64,000 nucleotides of DNA, taken from Spartobacteria bacterium UBA5019. GTDB taxonomy: Bacteria > Verrucomicrobiota > Verrucomicrobiia > Chthoniobacterales > Terrimicrobiaceae. A model generated the notes under the pieces. That model searched no databases, was not told where the DNA came from, and worked only from the letters and a program-made list of their open reading frames with translations. The position numbers and the translations under genes were made by a program. Positions within the stretch are counted from its first letter, which is position 1. Each line of letters begins with the position of its first letter. Of this stretch, positions 52,652-61,152 are shown piece after piece. The stretch lies in the NCBI GenBank assembly GCA_002396485.1, contig DGXZ01000030.1, forward strand, positions 1 to 64,000. The letters are read 5' to 3'.

Positions 52652-52803
52652 CCTCACGGAAGACGCGGAAGGTTTCAGACAGGTTGCCCTGCAAAACTCA
52701 CGAACTACCCAGCGTCATCCTCTCTGTGCCTCGGCGCGAGCTCCCTCTGCTTGTAAACTCCACGCCGCCCGAGCCTGCGTAGTTCTCCGCACTCAATTAG
52801 CTA

Positions 52804-53775
52804 TCACTCGGAGAGGATGTGTTTTGGCCGTTTTTCATCCGCCGGTGCGTCTGTCGCGGAATCCGGCAGTGGGACGGGACGGTCGGAGAGCGAGGGCGAA
52901 GGCGGCTTGGCGGCTTCCGCAGTCGGATCGATCTCTTGGGCTCCGATGACTTGGATCGTTCCATCCGGGCTTTCGCGGAGGATCGGGCGCTTTACGATTT
53001 GGCTGTAGGTTTTGCGTCCTAGAACCTCACCGTTGAGTCCGATGTGAGAGTAAAGGAACGCTTTGGGCGCCACATTCTGCAGAATATGAATCTGGTTCTT
53101 CTTATCGAGGAGAATCTCTGGCGTGCCGTAGGAGACAAGCCTTCCGAGGCGGTGTGTGCAGAAAACTGTGCCGCCCTTGGCATTTTCGATGCGGACATAG
53201 AGTTGTGTGCTGTTTGGCAGTCGGTGCGTGAGGACTGTGATATTCCGCGTCTCTCCGGATCCTGGCATTCCCTCGGGAACTCCGACGGTTTTTTGAAAAA
53301 TAGGACGCCCATCTGTGATTTCGATATTCAGCGGAGGGGAGTTGAAGTAGCGCTTGAGCGTTGCGGCGTAAATGGCGGCCCGAATGCGGTAGCCGCCGAA
53401 TTCCCCAATCGGGAAGAGCGGCGTGAGGTTCACGGTGCGGCTTAACTTTTGACCGGACTGCAAAACGAGCGGCTCGTTCGTGTAGCCCAAACTCCGAGGA
53501 GCGATGGGACGTCCATCTAACGTCTCGATCTGGAATCCAAACCAGTGGTTGCCATCGGCATCACTGAGCGGTAGTGGGTTTCCGCTGAGGTTGGTCAGGC
53601 TCACGGTTATCAAGATCGGCTCATAGCTGATGTAGAGCGTGCGCTTAAGCTTGATATCCACCTGCAACTGCGCAGAGGCGACTTGTATGAAGCTGATGAG
53701 AGCCAGCGTAACAAGGAAAAGCCGCCCCAAAGAGAAACTGGCATCCATTTGTGAGCTGATCATTCTCTGTGTCAT
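52804..53775 (-). CDS. Secreted protein of unknown function, last gene of the pseudokinase operon
   Basis: 323 aa. A signal peptide is clear (LGRLFLVTLALISFIQVASAQ; cleavage near residue 36). The mature part begins LQVDIKLKRTLYISYEPILI and runs on as beta strands with Ig-like alternation (TNLSGNPLPLSDADG), then a region with ENAKGGTVFCTHRLGRL, and a Pro/Ser-rich tail. I recognise no family. It follows the receiver-pseudokinase-FGE gene by 17 bases on the same strand and could be its periplasmic partner. ATG 53763 is an alternative start. Confidence 0.7.
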   Translation of the reverse strand: MTQRMISSQMDASFSLGRLFLVTLALISFIQVASAQLQVDIKLKRTLYISYEPILITVSLTNLSGNPLPLSDADGNHWFGFQIETLDGRPIAPRSLGYTNEPLVLQSGQKLSRTVNLTPLFPIGEFGGYRIRAAIYAATLKRYFNSPPLNIEITDGRPIFQKTVGVPEGMPGSGETRNITVLTHRLPNSTQLYVRIENAKGGTVFCTHRLGRLVSYGTPEILLDKKNQIHILQNVAPKAFLYSHIGLNGEVLGRKTYSQIVKRPILRESPDGTIQVIGAQEIDPTAEAAKPPSPSLSDRPVPLPDSATDAPADEKRPKHILSE

Positions 53776-53792
53776 CTGCGGTCAATAATCCC

Positions 53793-56012
53793 TTACTTCG
53801 CGTCCTGAGCAGTTCGGAAGCCCAAGGCATCGTCACTTTGAAATTCCGTGAGCTTTGTTCCCCGGCGAAGGATGGTTTTTTCTTCGGATGTCTTCCAGTT
53901 GAGGCCCCGATAAACCGGAACCTTCTCGCCGGCGCGTTCGGCATCCTCCGCCCATGTGTCCGTCCACTCGGAAACATTGCCGGCCATCCCGCTGACTCCG
54001 AAACTGCTGATGTCAGTTCTAGGCTCGTCCACTGGACTCCAGCGCTTGAATCCATCGTTCTGGGCCCCGACTTTGGGATCCGGATTTGGGCTGAAGTCGC
54101 TGCCGGTGTTGGCGAGTTTGTTGTTGAAATCATCGCCCCACGGATGGTTGAGGCCTTTGTTGCCACGGGCGGCGCGTTCCCATTCCTGCTCAGTGGGGAG
54201 ACGCTGGCCCTTCCACTTGGCGTAGGCATAGGCATCATACCAATCCACTCCGAAAACCGGCGAGTCGAGGGAAAGCGGAACATCTTGGTAGCGGCCCCAT
54301 CTTTTGGCCCTGGTGTAGTATCCGGGGTTCGGCGGGTTGATCTCGGTCATGTCTGCCCAGCCAGCCGGGATGTGGGACTTGCCTGGTGGCTGGGTGGGGT
54401 GCGCAACCTGGGCCTCTTTATCGGGATGGCTTTTGAGATCTTTCAAAAACGCCGCGTATTCGGAGATGGTGACTTCGTATTTTGAGATATTGAAAGCCGG
54501 CACTTTCACGCTTTGGCCTTGAACGGTGATTTCGCCAGCAGGGATCTCGATCATTTTTCCGAGGTCTTTGACACGGATATCTTTTTTGGTGAAAGCCCCA
54601 ATAACAAAAAAACAGGTCGCCAGCGTGAGTGTGAGGGTTATGGCGCTGTAGATGATCACATTCTTGCGGCTCCTTTTCTTTGAATTCTCAAGCGCCCGTG
54701 AGCGGGCGATTGTCTGGGACTCGATTTTATCGCTGTCGGCCGGAGTAGCTTTCGGCATGCGGCTTTCGGCAAGCTGGGCTATGGAGGCCCATGTGGTTGT
54801 CGCCGGATCCGAGTTTTGAATTTCGGTCAGCGTCGATTGAGCGATGGCGGAAGATTTGTCGGCTGCCAAGAGGGGTAGCAACAAGGACGAAAGATTTTGA
54901 ATTTCCTGCTTCTGGTCAATCGCTGTTGGTGCTTCCTTGCAGGCCAGATTCGATAAACGCGGCGCACTGCCCGGCTTGAGGATGATATGGCGGGGGAGAA
55001 GTGTGACGCGGGCGATGCCTTCCTTGTCGAAGAAATCAAAAACCTCGCCTACCGACTTTATGATTTGAAGGGCCGTGGAGGTATCGATTTTTCGTCCGTT
55101 TTCGATCACGTCCTCAAGGCTTGGGGCTGCAACAGCCTCGTTTGAGTAGAATGGAAGGCCTTCGTGTTCACCGCTTCCGTAAACTGTTGTGACGAGCGTG
55201 TGAGTGACGCCTGCCTTGGCGCGGGCGTCGTCCATGAACTTGGCCGCTTTGGCTGGATTAGCCGCTGCATCTGGCTTCAGGACGCGGAGAATCGCCGGGC
55301 GGCCGATATTTGTCTGCGTGGCACGGTAGAAGGTTTCGTTCTCCATGTCGCGGATGCGGGCTTCGATTGCGAATTGGCCGATCGTTTTTCCAACCATTGC
55401 ATCCGGCGGGAGGTCTGGTTTGAGTTTGAGCGCCGGAGCTTGGGGCGCCCCGGCGGGCTTCGCCTGGGCTTTTGCGGCAGGTGCAGCACCTTTTGCCATG
55501 GGTTTCCCTGCGGGCTTTGGCGCGACAGTGGCGCCTGCTTTCGGTTTGGCGCCGACAGCTTGCGGCTTGGGGGCAGCGGGGGCTGCAGGTTTTGGAGCTA
55601 CCGCAACGGGCTTCGATTGGGCTGCGGGTGCGGGTGGCTCGATGGCTACTGGAGATTCCTCGGCGATTCCCAATTTCGCGAGGGCTTGCTTCAGTGTTTC
55701 GGGAGTTATCGGCTGCGGAAGGAAGGGCGATCCTCCAAGGCGCTCCACATAGGGGGTTATGTCATGCTGGGAGGTGAATATGGTTTTGAGGGCCGGTAGA
55801 TGAGGAACCAGGGCATCTCGCAGGGAGAAGCCATCAAGTGGTGCGAAATAGACCTCTGAGATCAGGAGGTCGCAGCCGCCATTGGCATTGATCCACTCGA
55901 TCACAGCATCTGAATCGGCTACCAAGCCTGGAGCGGGTTTGCCAAGGGCATCGAGGGCCAGGGAGAGTTTGGAGGCGGCATCGGAATCGCTGAGTGCTAT
56001 GAGGGTTTTCAT
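53793..56012 (-). CDS. Receiver-like / pseudokinase-like / transmembrane / FGE-like fusion protein
   Basis: 739 aa. Residues 1-111 resemble a response-regulator receiver, but the acceptor position is Glu53 (LLISEVYFAPLDG) and the usual Lys-Pro is Gln100-Pro. Residues 112-205 form an Ala/Pro/Lys-rich linker. About 208-400 looks like a Ser/Thr kinase (IGQFAIEARI, RPAILRVLKP), yet the HRD loop is replaced by ARVTLLPRHIIL and no DFG is visible. A membrane helix lies at about 452-474. The periplasmic 475-739 is a SUMF1/FGE-type fold (FNISKYEVTISEYAAFL, RLPTEQEWERAARG, GMAGNVSEWT) with no cysteine, so no formylglycine-generating activity. All three modules look catalytically dead: a scaffold or sensor by inference. 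Confidence 0.8.
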   Translation of the reverse strand: MKTLIALSDSDAASKLSLALDALGKPAPGLVADSDAVIEWINANGGCDLLISEVYFAPLDGFSLRDALVPHLPALKTIFTSQHDITPYVERLGGSPFLPQPITPETLKQALAKLGIAEESPVAIEPPAPAAQSKPVAVAPKPAAPAAPKPQAVGAKPKAGATVAPKPAGKPMAKGAAPAAKAQAKPAGAPQAPALKLKPDLPPDAMVGKTIGQFAIEARIRDMENETFYRATQTNIGRPAILRVLKPDAAANPAKAAKFMDDARAKAGVTHTLVTTVYGSGEHEGLPFYSNEAVAAPSLEDVIENGRKIDTSTALQIIKSVGEVFDFFDKEGIARVTLLPRHIILKPGSAPRLSNLACKEAPTAIDQKQEIQNLSSLLLPLLAADKSSAIAQSTLTEIQNSDPATTTWASIAQLAESRMPKATPADSDKIESQTIARSRALENSKKRSRKNVIIYSAITLTLTLATCFFVIGAFTKKDIRVKDLGKMIEIPAGEITVQGQSVKVPAFNISKYEVTISEYAAFLKDLKSHPDKEAQVAHPTQPPGKSHIPAGWADMTEINPPNPGYYTRAKRWGRYQDVPLSLDSPVFGVDWYDAYAYAKWKGQRLPTEQEWERAARGNKGLNHPWGDDFNNKLANTGSDFSPNPDPKVGAQNDGFKRWSPVDEPRTDISSFGVSGMAGNVSEWTDTWAEDAERAGEKVPVYRGLNWKTSEEKTILRRGTKLTEFQSDDALGFRTAQDAK

Positions 56013-57019
56013 TATGGCTGGCTGGAGAGGTAGAGCGGAAGTGGATGATCAAAGGCGAGCGACCCCGGGTCGGCACGCGTGTCTTGCAGGTCGTTTTTGT
56101 AATAAACGCCTACAACATACCCGGCATAGGTGAAGTCGGATTTCGCAGGCGGTGTGTAGACGGCGTTCAGCAGCTCCGGTTCGTTGTTGCTCCAATCCAC
56201 CGGTGGGCTGATCCATTCTGTGAGAACCTCCGAGTTTGTGAGCTGGATTTGCCCGGTCTGATCGCGTTCATAAAAGAAAACATGAACCGCCATTTGGCGA
56301 GGTTCGATGGACTGGTTTGGTCGGGCCTTGATCGAGATGCGCAGGTTTTTTGCTCCCTTTGGAGCATCGCTCAAGCGCGTATCAATGATCCCCAGGCTCG
56401 CGCCGGGCTGGAGTCCAAACTCGTCGCGCATATCTGCTCCGGCTTCGCTGGCGACTACCGTGGGAATGGGCGTGCCTTCGGGGAGGCTGAGCGTTTCCAT
56501 TTTGCGTTTTGTCTGGGCGCGATCCTTGGCGGATAGATTCGGAAGTTCAAGGACCTTATTGTAACATTCCGCCGCTGCCGACATATCGCCTTTTTTCTCA
56601 TGCAGCCGCCCGATGCGAAGCATCACGCCTGGGTCTCCGGGCAGCAGCCTGTCTGCCTCCTGGATTTTTGCCATGCCTGCATCGAAGTCGCCGATGCGGA
56701 ATGCCTTGTCGGAATCCTCCACGAGTTGGAGAATTTTTTCCTGGAGGGCCTCATCAAGCTGTTCGGGCGCCGTGGTCGGGGGTGGTGTGCTCTGGGCGAC
56801 TGGCTGGGGTGAGGGCAACGTGTTTCCCGTCATCTGGGGGGTGGGCGCTGGCGCTGGTATGATTTTTTTTACGATGTTCTTCTGAAGAAGCGGGGCGTAG
56901 TGCAAGGCGACGAGGCCGATCTGAACGACCAGAAAGAGGCAAAGCAAACCTGCGGCAACGCGAAAAGTCGGTCCGGCGGGCACGCGGGGAATGGGTGATG
57001 GGGTGGATGACTGGCTCAT
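56012..57019 (-). CDS. Membrane-anchored TPR protein
   Basis: 335 aa from ATG 57019. One membrane helix (VAAGLLCLFLVVQIGLVALHY, about 20-40), a Pro/Thr-rich linker, two to three TPR-like units (AFRIGDFDAGMAKIQEADRL, MSAAAECYNKVLELPNLSAK), and a C-terminal beta domain (AVHVFFYERDQTGQIQLTN, YAGYVVGVYYKNDLQDTRA). Most of the chain is periplasmic. Its stop overlaps the ATG of the pseudokinase gene by one base; the two are surely co-expressed. Function unknown. Confidence 0.75.
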   Translation of the reverse strand: MSQSSTPSPIPRVPAGPTFRVAAGLLCLFLVVQIGLVALHYAPLLQKNIVKKIIPAPAPTPQMTGNTLPSPQPVAQSTPPPTTAPEQLDEALQEKILQLVEDSDKAFRIGDFDAGMAKIQEADRLLPGDPGVMLRIGRLHEKKGDMSAAAECYNKVLELPNLSAKDRAQTKRKMETLSLPEGTPIPTVVASEAGADMRDEFGLQPGASLGIIDTRLSDAPKGAKNLRISIKARPNQSIEPRQMAVHVFFYERDQTGQIQLTNSEVLTEWISPPVDWSNNEPELLNAVYTPPAKSDFTYAGYVVGVYYKNDLQDTRADPGSLAFDHPLPLYLSSQP

Positions 57020-57082
57020 GAAGGAATCACAAAGCAAATACCCGCTCCCACGGAAAAATCAAAGTGCTATTCAACGGGCGTT

Positions 57083-57718
57083 TCATCTCAGGGGCATTGC
57101 AGGCCTTGTTTTTTTGCGCAGCAAGCAAAGTGTTTCGCGCCCCTCTCGCTCGCTGTAGGTCGGAACTGCAGCACTGCTTTTCACGATTTCAAAGTCATCG
57201 CTGAAAAGCAGGCCCATTTCAGCCAGGTCACAGCGGAATGGTGGCGAATGAGGGTTGGGGTTTTCGGGATTTGTAAAAAAAACTGCCAGCAAGAATCCTC
57301 CGTCGTGCAGCGCTGCGGCCGCCGCCCGCACATAGTCGGCGCGGCGCTCTGGAGGGATGGCGCAAAGGCAAGTGTGCTCGAAAAGGACATCAAATGAGCT
57401 CGGCTGCACGGCATTCCCCGTCAAAAAATCCCCCTCCTGATAGCATTCGTTTCCCGCTTTTGGGTAACTTCGGGCCAGATTCAGGGCGGAGGGGGCTACA
57501 TCCAGGCCTAAAACAAACGCTGCACCCCCGGCGGCGATGGCCCGCACATCATGTCCGACCCCGCAACCGGGCACGAGCACGCGGCCGGCGATGGGCAGTT
57601 TTTTCAGCCGGGCCAGCAGGGCAGGGTGCGCTGCGCCCTTGTCCCAAGGAGTGTCCCCCGCGACATAGCGGGCGTCCCAGTCAATGCCGACGCCAGCGTG
57701 TGCCGAGTGAGATGCCAT
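57083..57718 (-). CDS. TPMT-like SAM-dependent methyltransferase
   Basis: 211 aa from ATG 57718 (a GTG at 57742 would overlap further). DWDARYVAGDTPWDKGAAHP is the thiopurine-methyltransferase family start; SAM motif VLVPGCGVGHDVRAIA; FEHTCLCAIPPERRADYV matches the CxLPP...R...Y loop. Such enzymes methylate thiols, halides or selenium compounds. It overlaps the 3' end of the ovothiol-type methyltransferase gene by 38 bases, so the two form a unit. Substrate not readable from sequence. Confidence 0.82.
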   Translation of the reverse strand: MASHSAHAGVGIDWDARYVAGDTPWDKGAAHPALLARLKKLPIAGRVLVPGCGVGHDVRAIAAGGAAFVLGLDVAPSALNLARSYPKAGNECYQEGDFLTGNAVQPSSFDVLFEHTCLCAIPPERRADYVRAAAAALHDGGFLLAVFFTNPENPNPHSPPFRCDLAEMGLLFSDDFEIVKSSAAVPTYSEREGRETLCLLRKKTRPAMPLR

Positions 57719-58424
57719 ATTGGAATTTTCTGGAGTGTTCACGGATCAGGAAAGGCAGGTCTTTGGTGAACTCCAGCGTGAAGGCCGGACGCAGGAGATC
57801 AGCGAGGACTTCCTGGGATGCTGCCGCGTCCTCCGTGCCGCCGAGCCAGTTTTTTTCCGGAGTGAACTCCGGCAGCCAGGAAAATGGGGTTGCGAGCAGC
57901 AGTTGGCCGCCTGACTTGACAAGATCTGCCAAGCGCTCAATGAAGCGCAGCGGCTCGGGCAGACGGCAGATGAGATTCGCAGCCAAGACGACATCGAAAA
58001 CACCGAGATCGCTTCGCAGATTCATCGCATCCCCCGTTTCAAAACCCACCCGCGTGCAATCGACCTCCTTTGGAACATGGGCGGTGAATTTCTGCACCCG
58101 CTTGCCTTCGAAGGCGACAGTGGCCTCAAGAGAACCTTGTTTTTTCAATTCCTCCGCCGCGCGGATGAAGGCTGCGGAGAAATCAATACCCGTCACCTTG
58201 GGGATCGATCGAGCCAGTTCAAAGGACGATGCTCCCACCGCGCAGCCCACATCGAGTGCGTTGCCAGTCGGCGAGGAGGTGTCGAGCAACTCCGAGACCA
58301 CCCGCCGGGGGAAGTCCCATGCCTCGCTTGGAACAGGAAGAGTGCCCGCCGCCTCGGCGAATGTGGCGAAGTGGAAAAACAGATATTCATCAACCAGCCG
58401 CCGGGACTCGTAGGGATTCGACAT
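57681..58424 (-). CDS. Putative 4-mercaptohistidine N1-methyltransferase (OvoA C-terminal type)
   Basis: 247 aa. The sequence follows the family of stand-alone proteins equivalent to the C-terminal methyltransferase of OvoA: YESRRLVDEYLFFHF at the start, SAM motif ALDVGCAVGASSFELAR, VVLAANLICRLPEPLRFIERL, FTPEKNWLGG, and LPFLIREHSRKFQYGIS near the end. It should methylate 5-thiohistidine to ovothiol A. The sulfoxide synthase part (DinB plus FGE-type) is not in this window; the FGE-like protein at 53793 is not it. Probably co-transcribed with the TPMT-like gene. Confidence 0.85.
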   Translation of the reverse strand: MSNPYESRRLVDEYLFFHFATFAEAAGTLPVPSEAWDFPRRVVSELLDTSSPTGNALDVGCAVGASSFELARSIPKVTGIDFSAAFIRAAEELKKQGSLEATVAFEGKRVQKFTAHVPKEVDCTRVGFETGDAMNLRSDLGVFDVVLAANLICRLPEPLRFIERLADLVKSGGQLLLATPFSWLPEFTPEKNWLGGTEDAAASQEVLADLLRPAFTLEFTKDLPFLIREHSRKFQYGISLGTRWRRH

Positions 58425-58510
58425 CCCCGATCTCTACCACTCTCCGCCCGCTTTCGGAAACAGCAATCCCGGCTTGGACAAACCACCCCGCACTCTGATA
58501 CATCCCCGGC

Positions 58511-60046
58511 ATGCTTACTCGCGTGTTCTCAGCCGCGCTGCAGGGTGTCGAAGCCATTCAAGTGGAGGTGGAGGTCAATACCGGTTCAGGCAACCCGGTG
58601 GTGATCGTCGTTGGACTTCCCGATGCCGCCGTGCGCGAGAGCAAGGATCGCGTCACCACAGCCATTTCAAACAGCGGCTTCCGCTGGCCCCGCGAGCGGA
58701 CGACGATCAATCTCGCTCCGGCTGACATCAAAAAAGAAGGTCCGAGTTTTGATCTGCCCATCGCTGTCGGCATGGTTGCCGCCGCCGAGCGCGCCGAACT
58801 GCCCCGGCTTGAGCGTTGCTTTGTCATCGGAGAACTCGCCCTCACCGGCGAGATCCGCGCGATCAAAGGCGCTCTGCCTATCGCCGTGGCCGCCCGCGAT
58901 CAGGGAATGAAAGCCGTGATTCTCCCCGCAGCGAATGCCGCTGAGGCCGCCATCGTGGAGGGTATCGAGGTCTATGGCGTGAGAAATCTCCGCGAGGCCT
59001 ACGAATTTCTTTCCCGAAAAAAGGAACTCACTCCGGTGCGTGGAAGTGCCGCCGAGCGGCTCACCGCCGGTTCGTCCGATGATGTCGATTTTTCTGAGGT
59101 GAAGGGACAGCACCAGGTCAAGCGTGCCATCGAAGTCGCCATGGCCGGCGGACACAATCTCCTGCTCATCGGCCCTCCCGGCTCGGGCAAGAGCATGCTG
59201 GCGAAGCGCATTCCGACGATCATTCCACCCATGACCCTCGATGAGGCGATTGAAACCACCAAGATTCACAGCATTTGCGGCATTCTCGATGAGTCGAATG
59301 CGTTCGTTTCGAAGCGCCCCTTCCGCTCGCCGCACCATACCATCAGCGATATCGGGCTCCTCGGCGGATCCGCCAATCCCTCGCCGGGCGAGGTCAGTAT
59401 CGCCCACAATGGCGTCCTCTTCCTCGATGAACTGCCGGAATTCAAACGCTCCACGCTCGAGGTCATGCGCCAACCGATCGAGGACGGCAAGGTGACTATT
59501 TCCCGCGCGGCAGGAACCATGACATTCCCCGCCGAATTCATTCTCATCGCCGCGATGAATCCCTGCCCGTGCGGATTCCACGGCGACCCGCAGCGTGAGT
59601 GCCGCTGCTCCAGCGTCCAGATTGAGCGTTACCGCAACCGAATCTCCGGCCCGCTCCTCGACCGCATCGACATCCATGTCGAAGCTCCCGCCGTGGCCTT
59701 CAAGGAGCTCTCCAGTGGCGGCTCGGCCGAGCCCTCCGCAGAGATCCTCAATCGCGTTCTTCAGGCGCGTGATGTCCAAAAAAACCGGTTCACCGGTGAG
59801 AGAAAAACCGCCTCCAATGCCCGGATGTCGCACAGCCAGATCAAAACATTCTGTCCCCTCGACGACACCTCCCTCGAAATGCTCCGCCATGCCATGGAGG
59901 ATCTCCACCTCAGTGCCCGTGCTTACGACCGCATTCTCAAAGTCTCCCGCACCATCGCCGATCTGGCATCCAGTGACCGCATCACTCCAGATCACATCGG
60001 CGAAGCCATCCAATACCGCACCCTCGACCGCAGGCTTTGGGTTTGA
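58511..60046 (+). CDS. YifB/ComM-family Mg-chelatase-like AAA ATPase
   Basis: 511 aa. N-terminal ChlI-like domain (VEVEVNTGSGNPVVIVVGLP, ESKDRVTTAISNSGF), AAA core with Walker A LIGPPGSGKSMLAKRIP and Walker B GVLFLDELPEF, and the C-terminal Mg-chelatase domain with AAMNPCPCGFHGDPQRECRC and SARAYDRILKVSRTIADL. ComM is a hexameric helicase that drives branch migration during natural transformation. It is found in many non-competent bacteria too. Starts at ATG 58511 (MLTRVFSAALQGV), without Shine-Dalgarno. Confidence 0.93.
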   Translation: MLTRVFSAALQGVEAIQVEVEVNTGSGNPVVIVVGLPDAAVRESKDRVTTAISNSGFRWPRERTTINLAPADIKKEGPSFDLPIAVGMVAAAERAELPRLERCFVIGELALTGEIRAIKGALPIAVAARDQGMKAVILPAANAAEAAIVEGIEVYGVRNLREAYEFLSRKKELTPVRGSAAERLTAGSSDDVDFSEVKGQHQVKRAIEVAMAGGHNLLLIGPPGSGKSMLAKRIPTIIPPMTLDEAIETTKIHSICGILDESNAFVSKRPFRSPHHTISDIGLLGGSANPSPGEVSIAHNGVLFLDELPEFKRSTLEVMRQPIEDGKVTISRAAGTMTFPAEFILIAAMNPCPCGFHGDPQRECRCSSVQIERYRNRISGPLLDRIDIHVEAPAVAFKELSSGGSAEPSAEILNRVLQARDVQKNRFTGERKTASNARMSHSQIKTFCPLDDTSLEMLRHAMEDLHLSARAYDRILKVSRTIADLASSDRITPDHIGEAIQYRTLDRRLWV

Positions 60047-60063
60047 GTTTCCCGCAGCAGGAA

Positions 60064-60098
60064 GGCCTTCGCCCGCCGAGGAAATGGCGAGCGAGGCC
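60064..60098. terminator. Imperfect hairpin between convergent yifB and the barrel gene
   Basis: GGCCTTCGCC and GGCGAGCGAGGCC can form a GC-rich imperfect stem, followed on the plus strand by GTCTGGTTTTATTAG. Placement between two converging genes supports a terminator; the T-run is short. Confidence 0.4.
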
Positions 60099-60109
60099 GT
60101 CTGGTTTTA

Positions 60110-61021
60110 TTAGTAGGTAAAGTTCAGGCCGACATTGGCCCAGACTTCGTTGCCTTGGTCGATGTCCTGCAGCGCGGTCATGGCGAGGCTGTAGTTGATA
60201 CCGGCAAACACGGAGATGATTTTGCTAATTTGCCAGTTTGCTTCGAGACCGAATTGGAAGCTATTCCAGCCATAGTAGGTGCGTGTGTTGTAGCCGAGGT
60301 TCACGCCTAAGAGGGCATAGGGTTCAAGGGTGACGATGTCTTTGTAAACCGGGATTTCGCCATCGAGACGGAACTCTAAAAACGCGCCGGGTGTGTTGTT
60401 GAGATCCCAGATGAAGGCCGTGCTGGGTGTCACATACGGGATTTTGTTTGTGCCGAGGACGACGAAGAGTTCGTTGCCGTAGGTTTTGTGCAGATGACCA
60501 CCTTCTTCTTCGTGTTCCTCGTGTCCGGCCTCTTCATGCTCGTGCGCGTGACCTTCTTCGACGATGCCGGGCGTGTAGCGGAAGTTGTAGCCGGGAATCA
60601 CAAACACCGGACCGAGGTCAAAATTGTAGCCGGCGGTGAAATCCCACTCCTCGAAGTCGCTCGAAGTGCCGAATCCGTTCCAAACGCTCAAAGTGAAGTC
60701 GCCGATCCAAACGCCCACCTCATTGGTATAGGCGCCGCCGCTGCCGGTTTCGTTCACGCCATAGTGGATGTGGCGGCTCTCCCATCCGGTTGTGAGGTCG
60801 GCTCCCCAGATACGGCTGTCGGTCTCCAGCGCGGGGGCTTTGAAGTTTTTGCCGCTCGGGGAGGTTTGCGCATGGGCGTGACCTGTGAGCGGCTGCGCGC
60901 CGGTATCCAGCGCCTGGTTGATCTCGGTTTGGGTTTCGCGGTGGTTGTGGGCGATGCCGTGGGCTCCGGCGAGCGGTGCCATGGCGAGGAGGGCGAGTGC
61001 GGTGTGGAGTGGTTTTTTCAT
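60110..61021 (-). CDS. Histidine-rich outer-membrane beta-barrel protein
   Basis: 303 aa. Signal peptide (LHTALALLAMAPLAGAHG). The mature chain starts with His-rich sequence (HGIAHNHRE, GHAHAQ) and has a further cluster EEGHAHEHEEAGHEEHEEEG in a predicted loop (about 155-175). The remainder alternates like a barrel (GADLTTGWESRHIHYGVNE, ILYNTRTYYG-type strands) and ends ANVGLNFTY, a C-terminal aromatic typical of outer-membrane proteins. His/Glu loops like this occur in zinc or nickel uptake channels, so metal binding is plausible. Identity beyond that is unknown. Confidence 0.75.
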   Translation of the reverse strand: MKKPLHTALALLAMAPLAGAHGIAHNHRETQTEINQALDTGAQPLTGHAHAQTSPSGKNFKAPALETDSRIWGADLTTGWESRHIHYGVNETGSGGAYTNEVGVWIGDFTLSVWNGFGTSSDFEEWDFTAGYNFDLGPVFVIPGYNFRYTPGIVEEGHAHEHEEAGHEEHEEEGGHLHKTYGNELFVVLGTNKIPYVTPSTAFIWDLNNTPGAFLEFRLDGEIPVYKDIVTLEPYALLGVNLGYNTRTYYGWNSFQFGLEANWQISKIISVFAGINYSLAMTALQDIDQGNEVWANVGLNFTY

Positions 61022-61152
61022 AAAATGGAGGGGCGCTGTTTATGCAAGTGTGTTGCAGGAGTCAAATATAAAATGCAAATTGCTTGCGATAGTAAATTGC
61101 TCCCGCCGCGCTTGGCGGATGCGTGGATGGGCTGTAGAAGCGTGGGATCGTG

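Noticed and set aside
58667..60013. 448-codon minus-strand open frame opposite yifB
   Set aside because: Shadow of the AAA ATPase gene.
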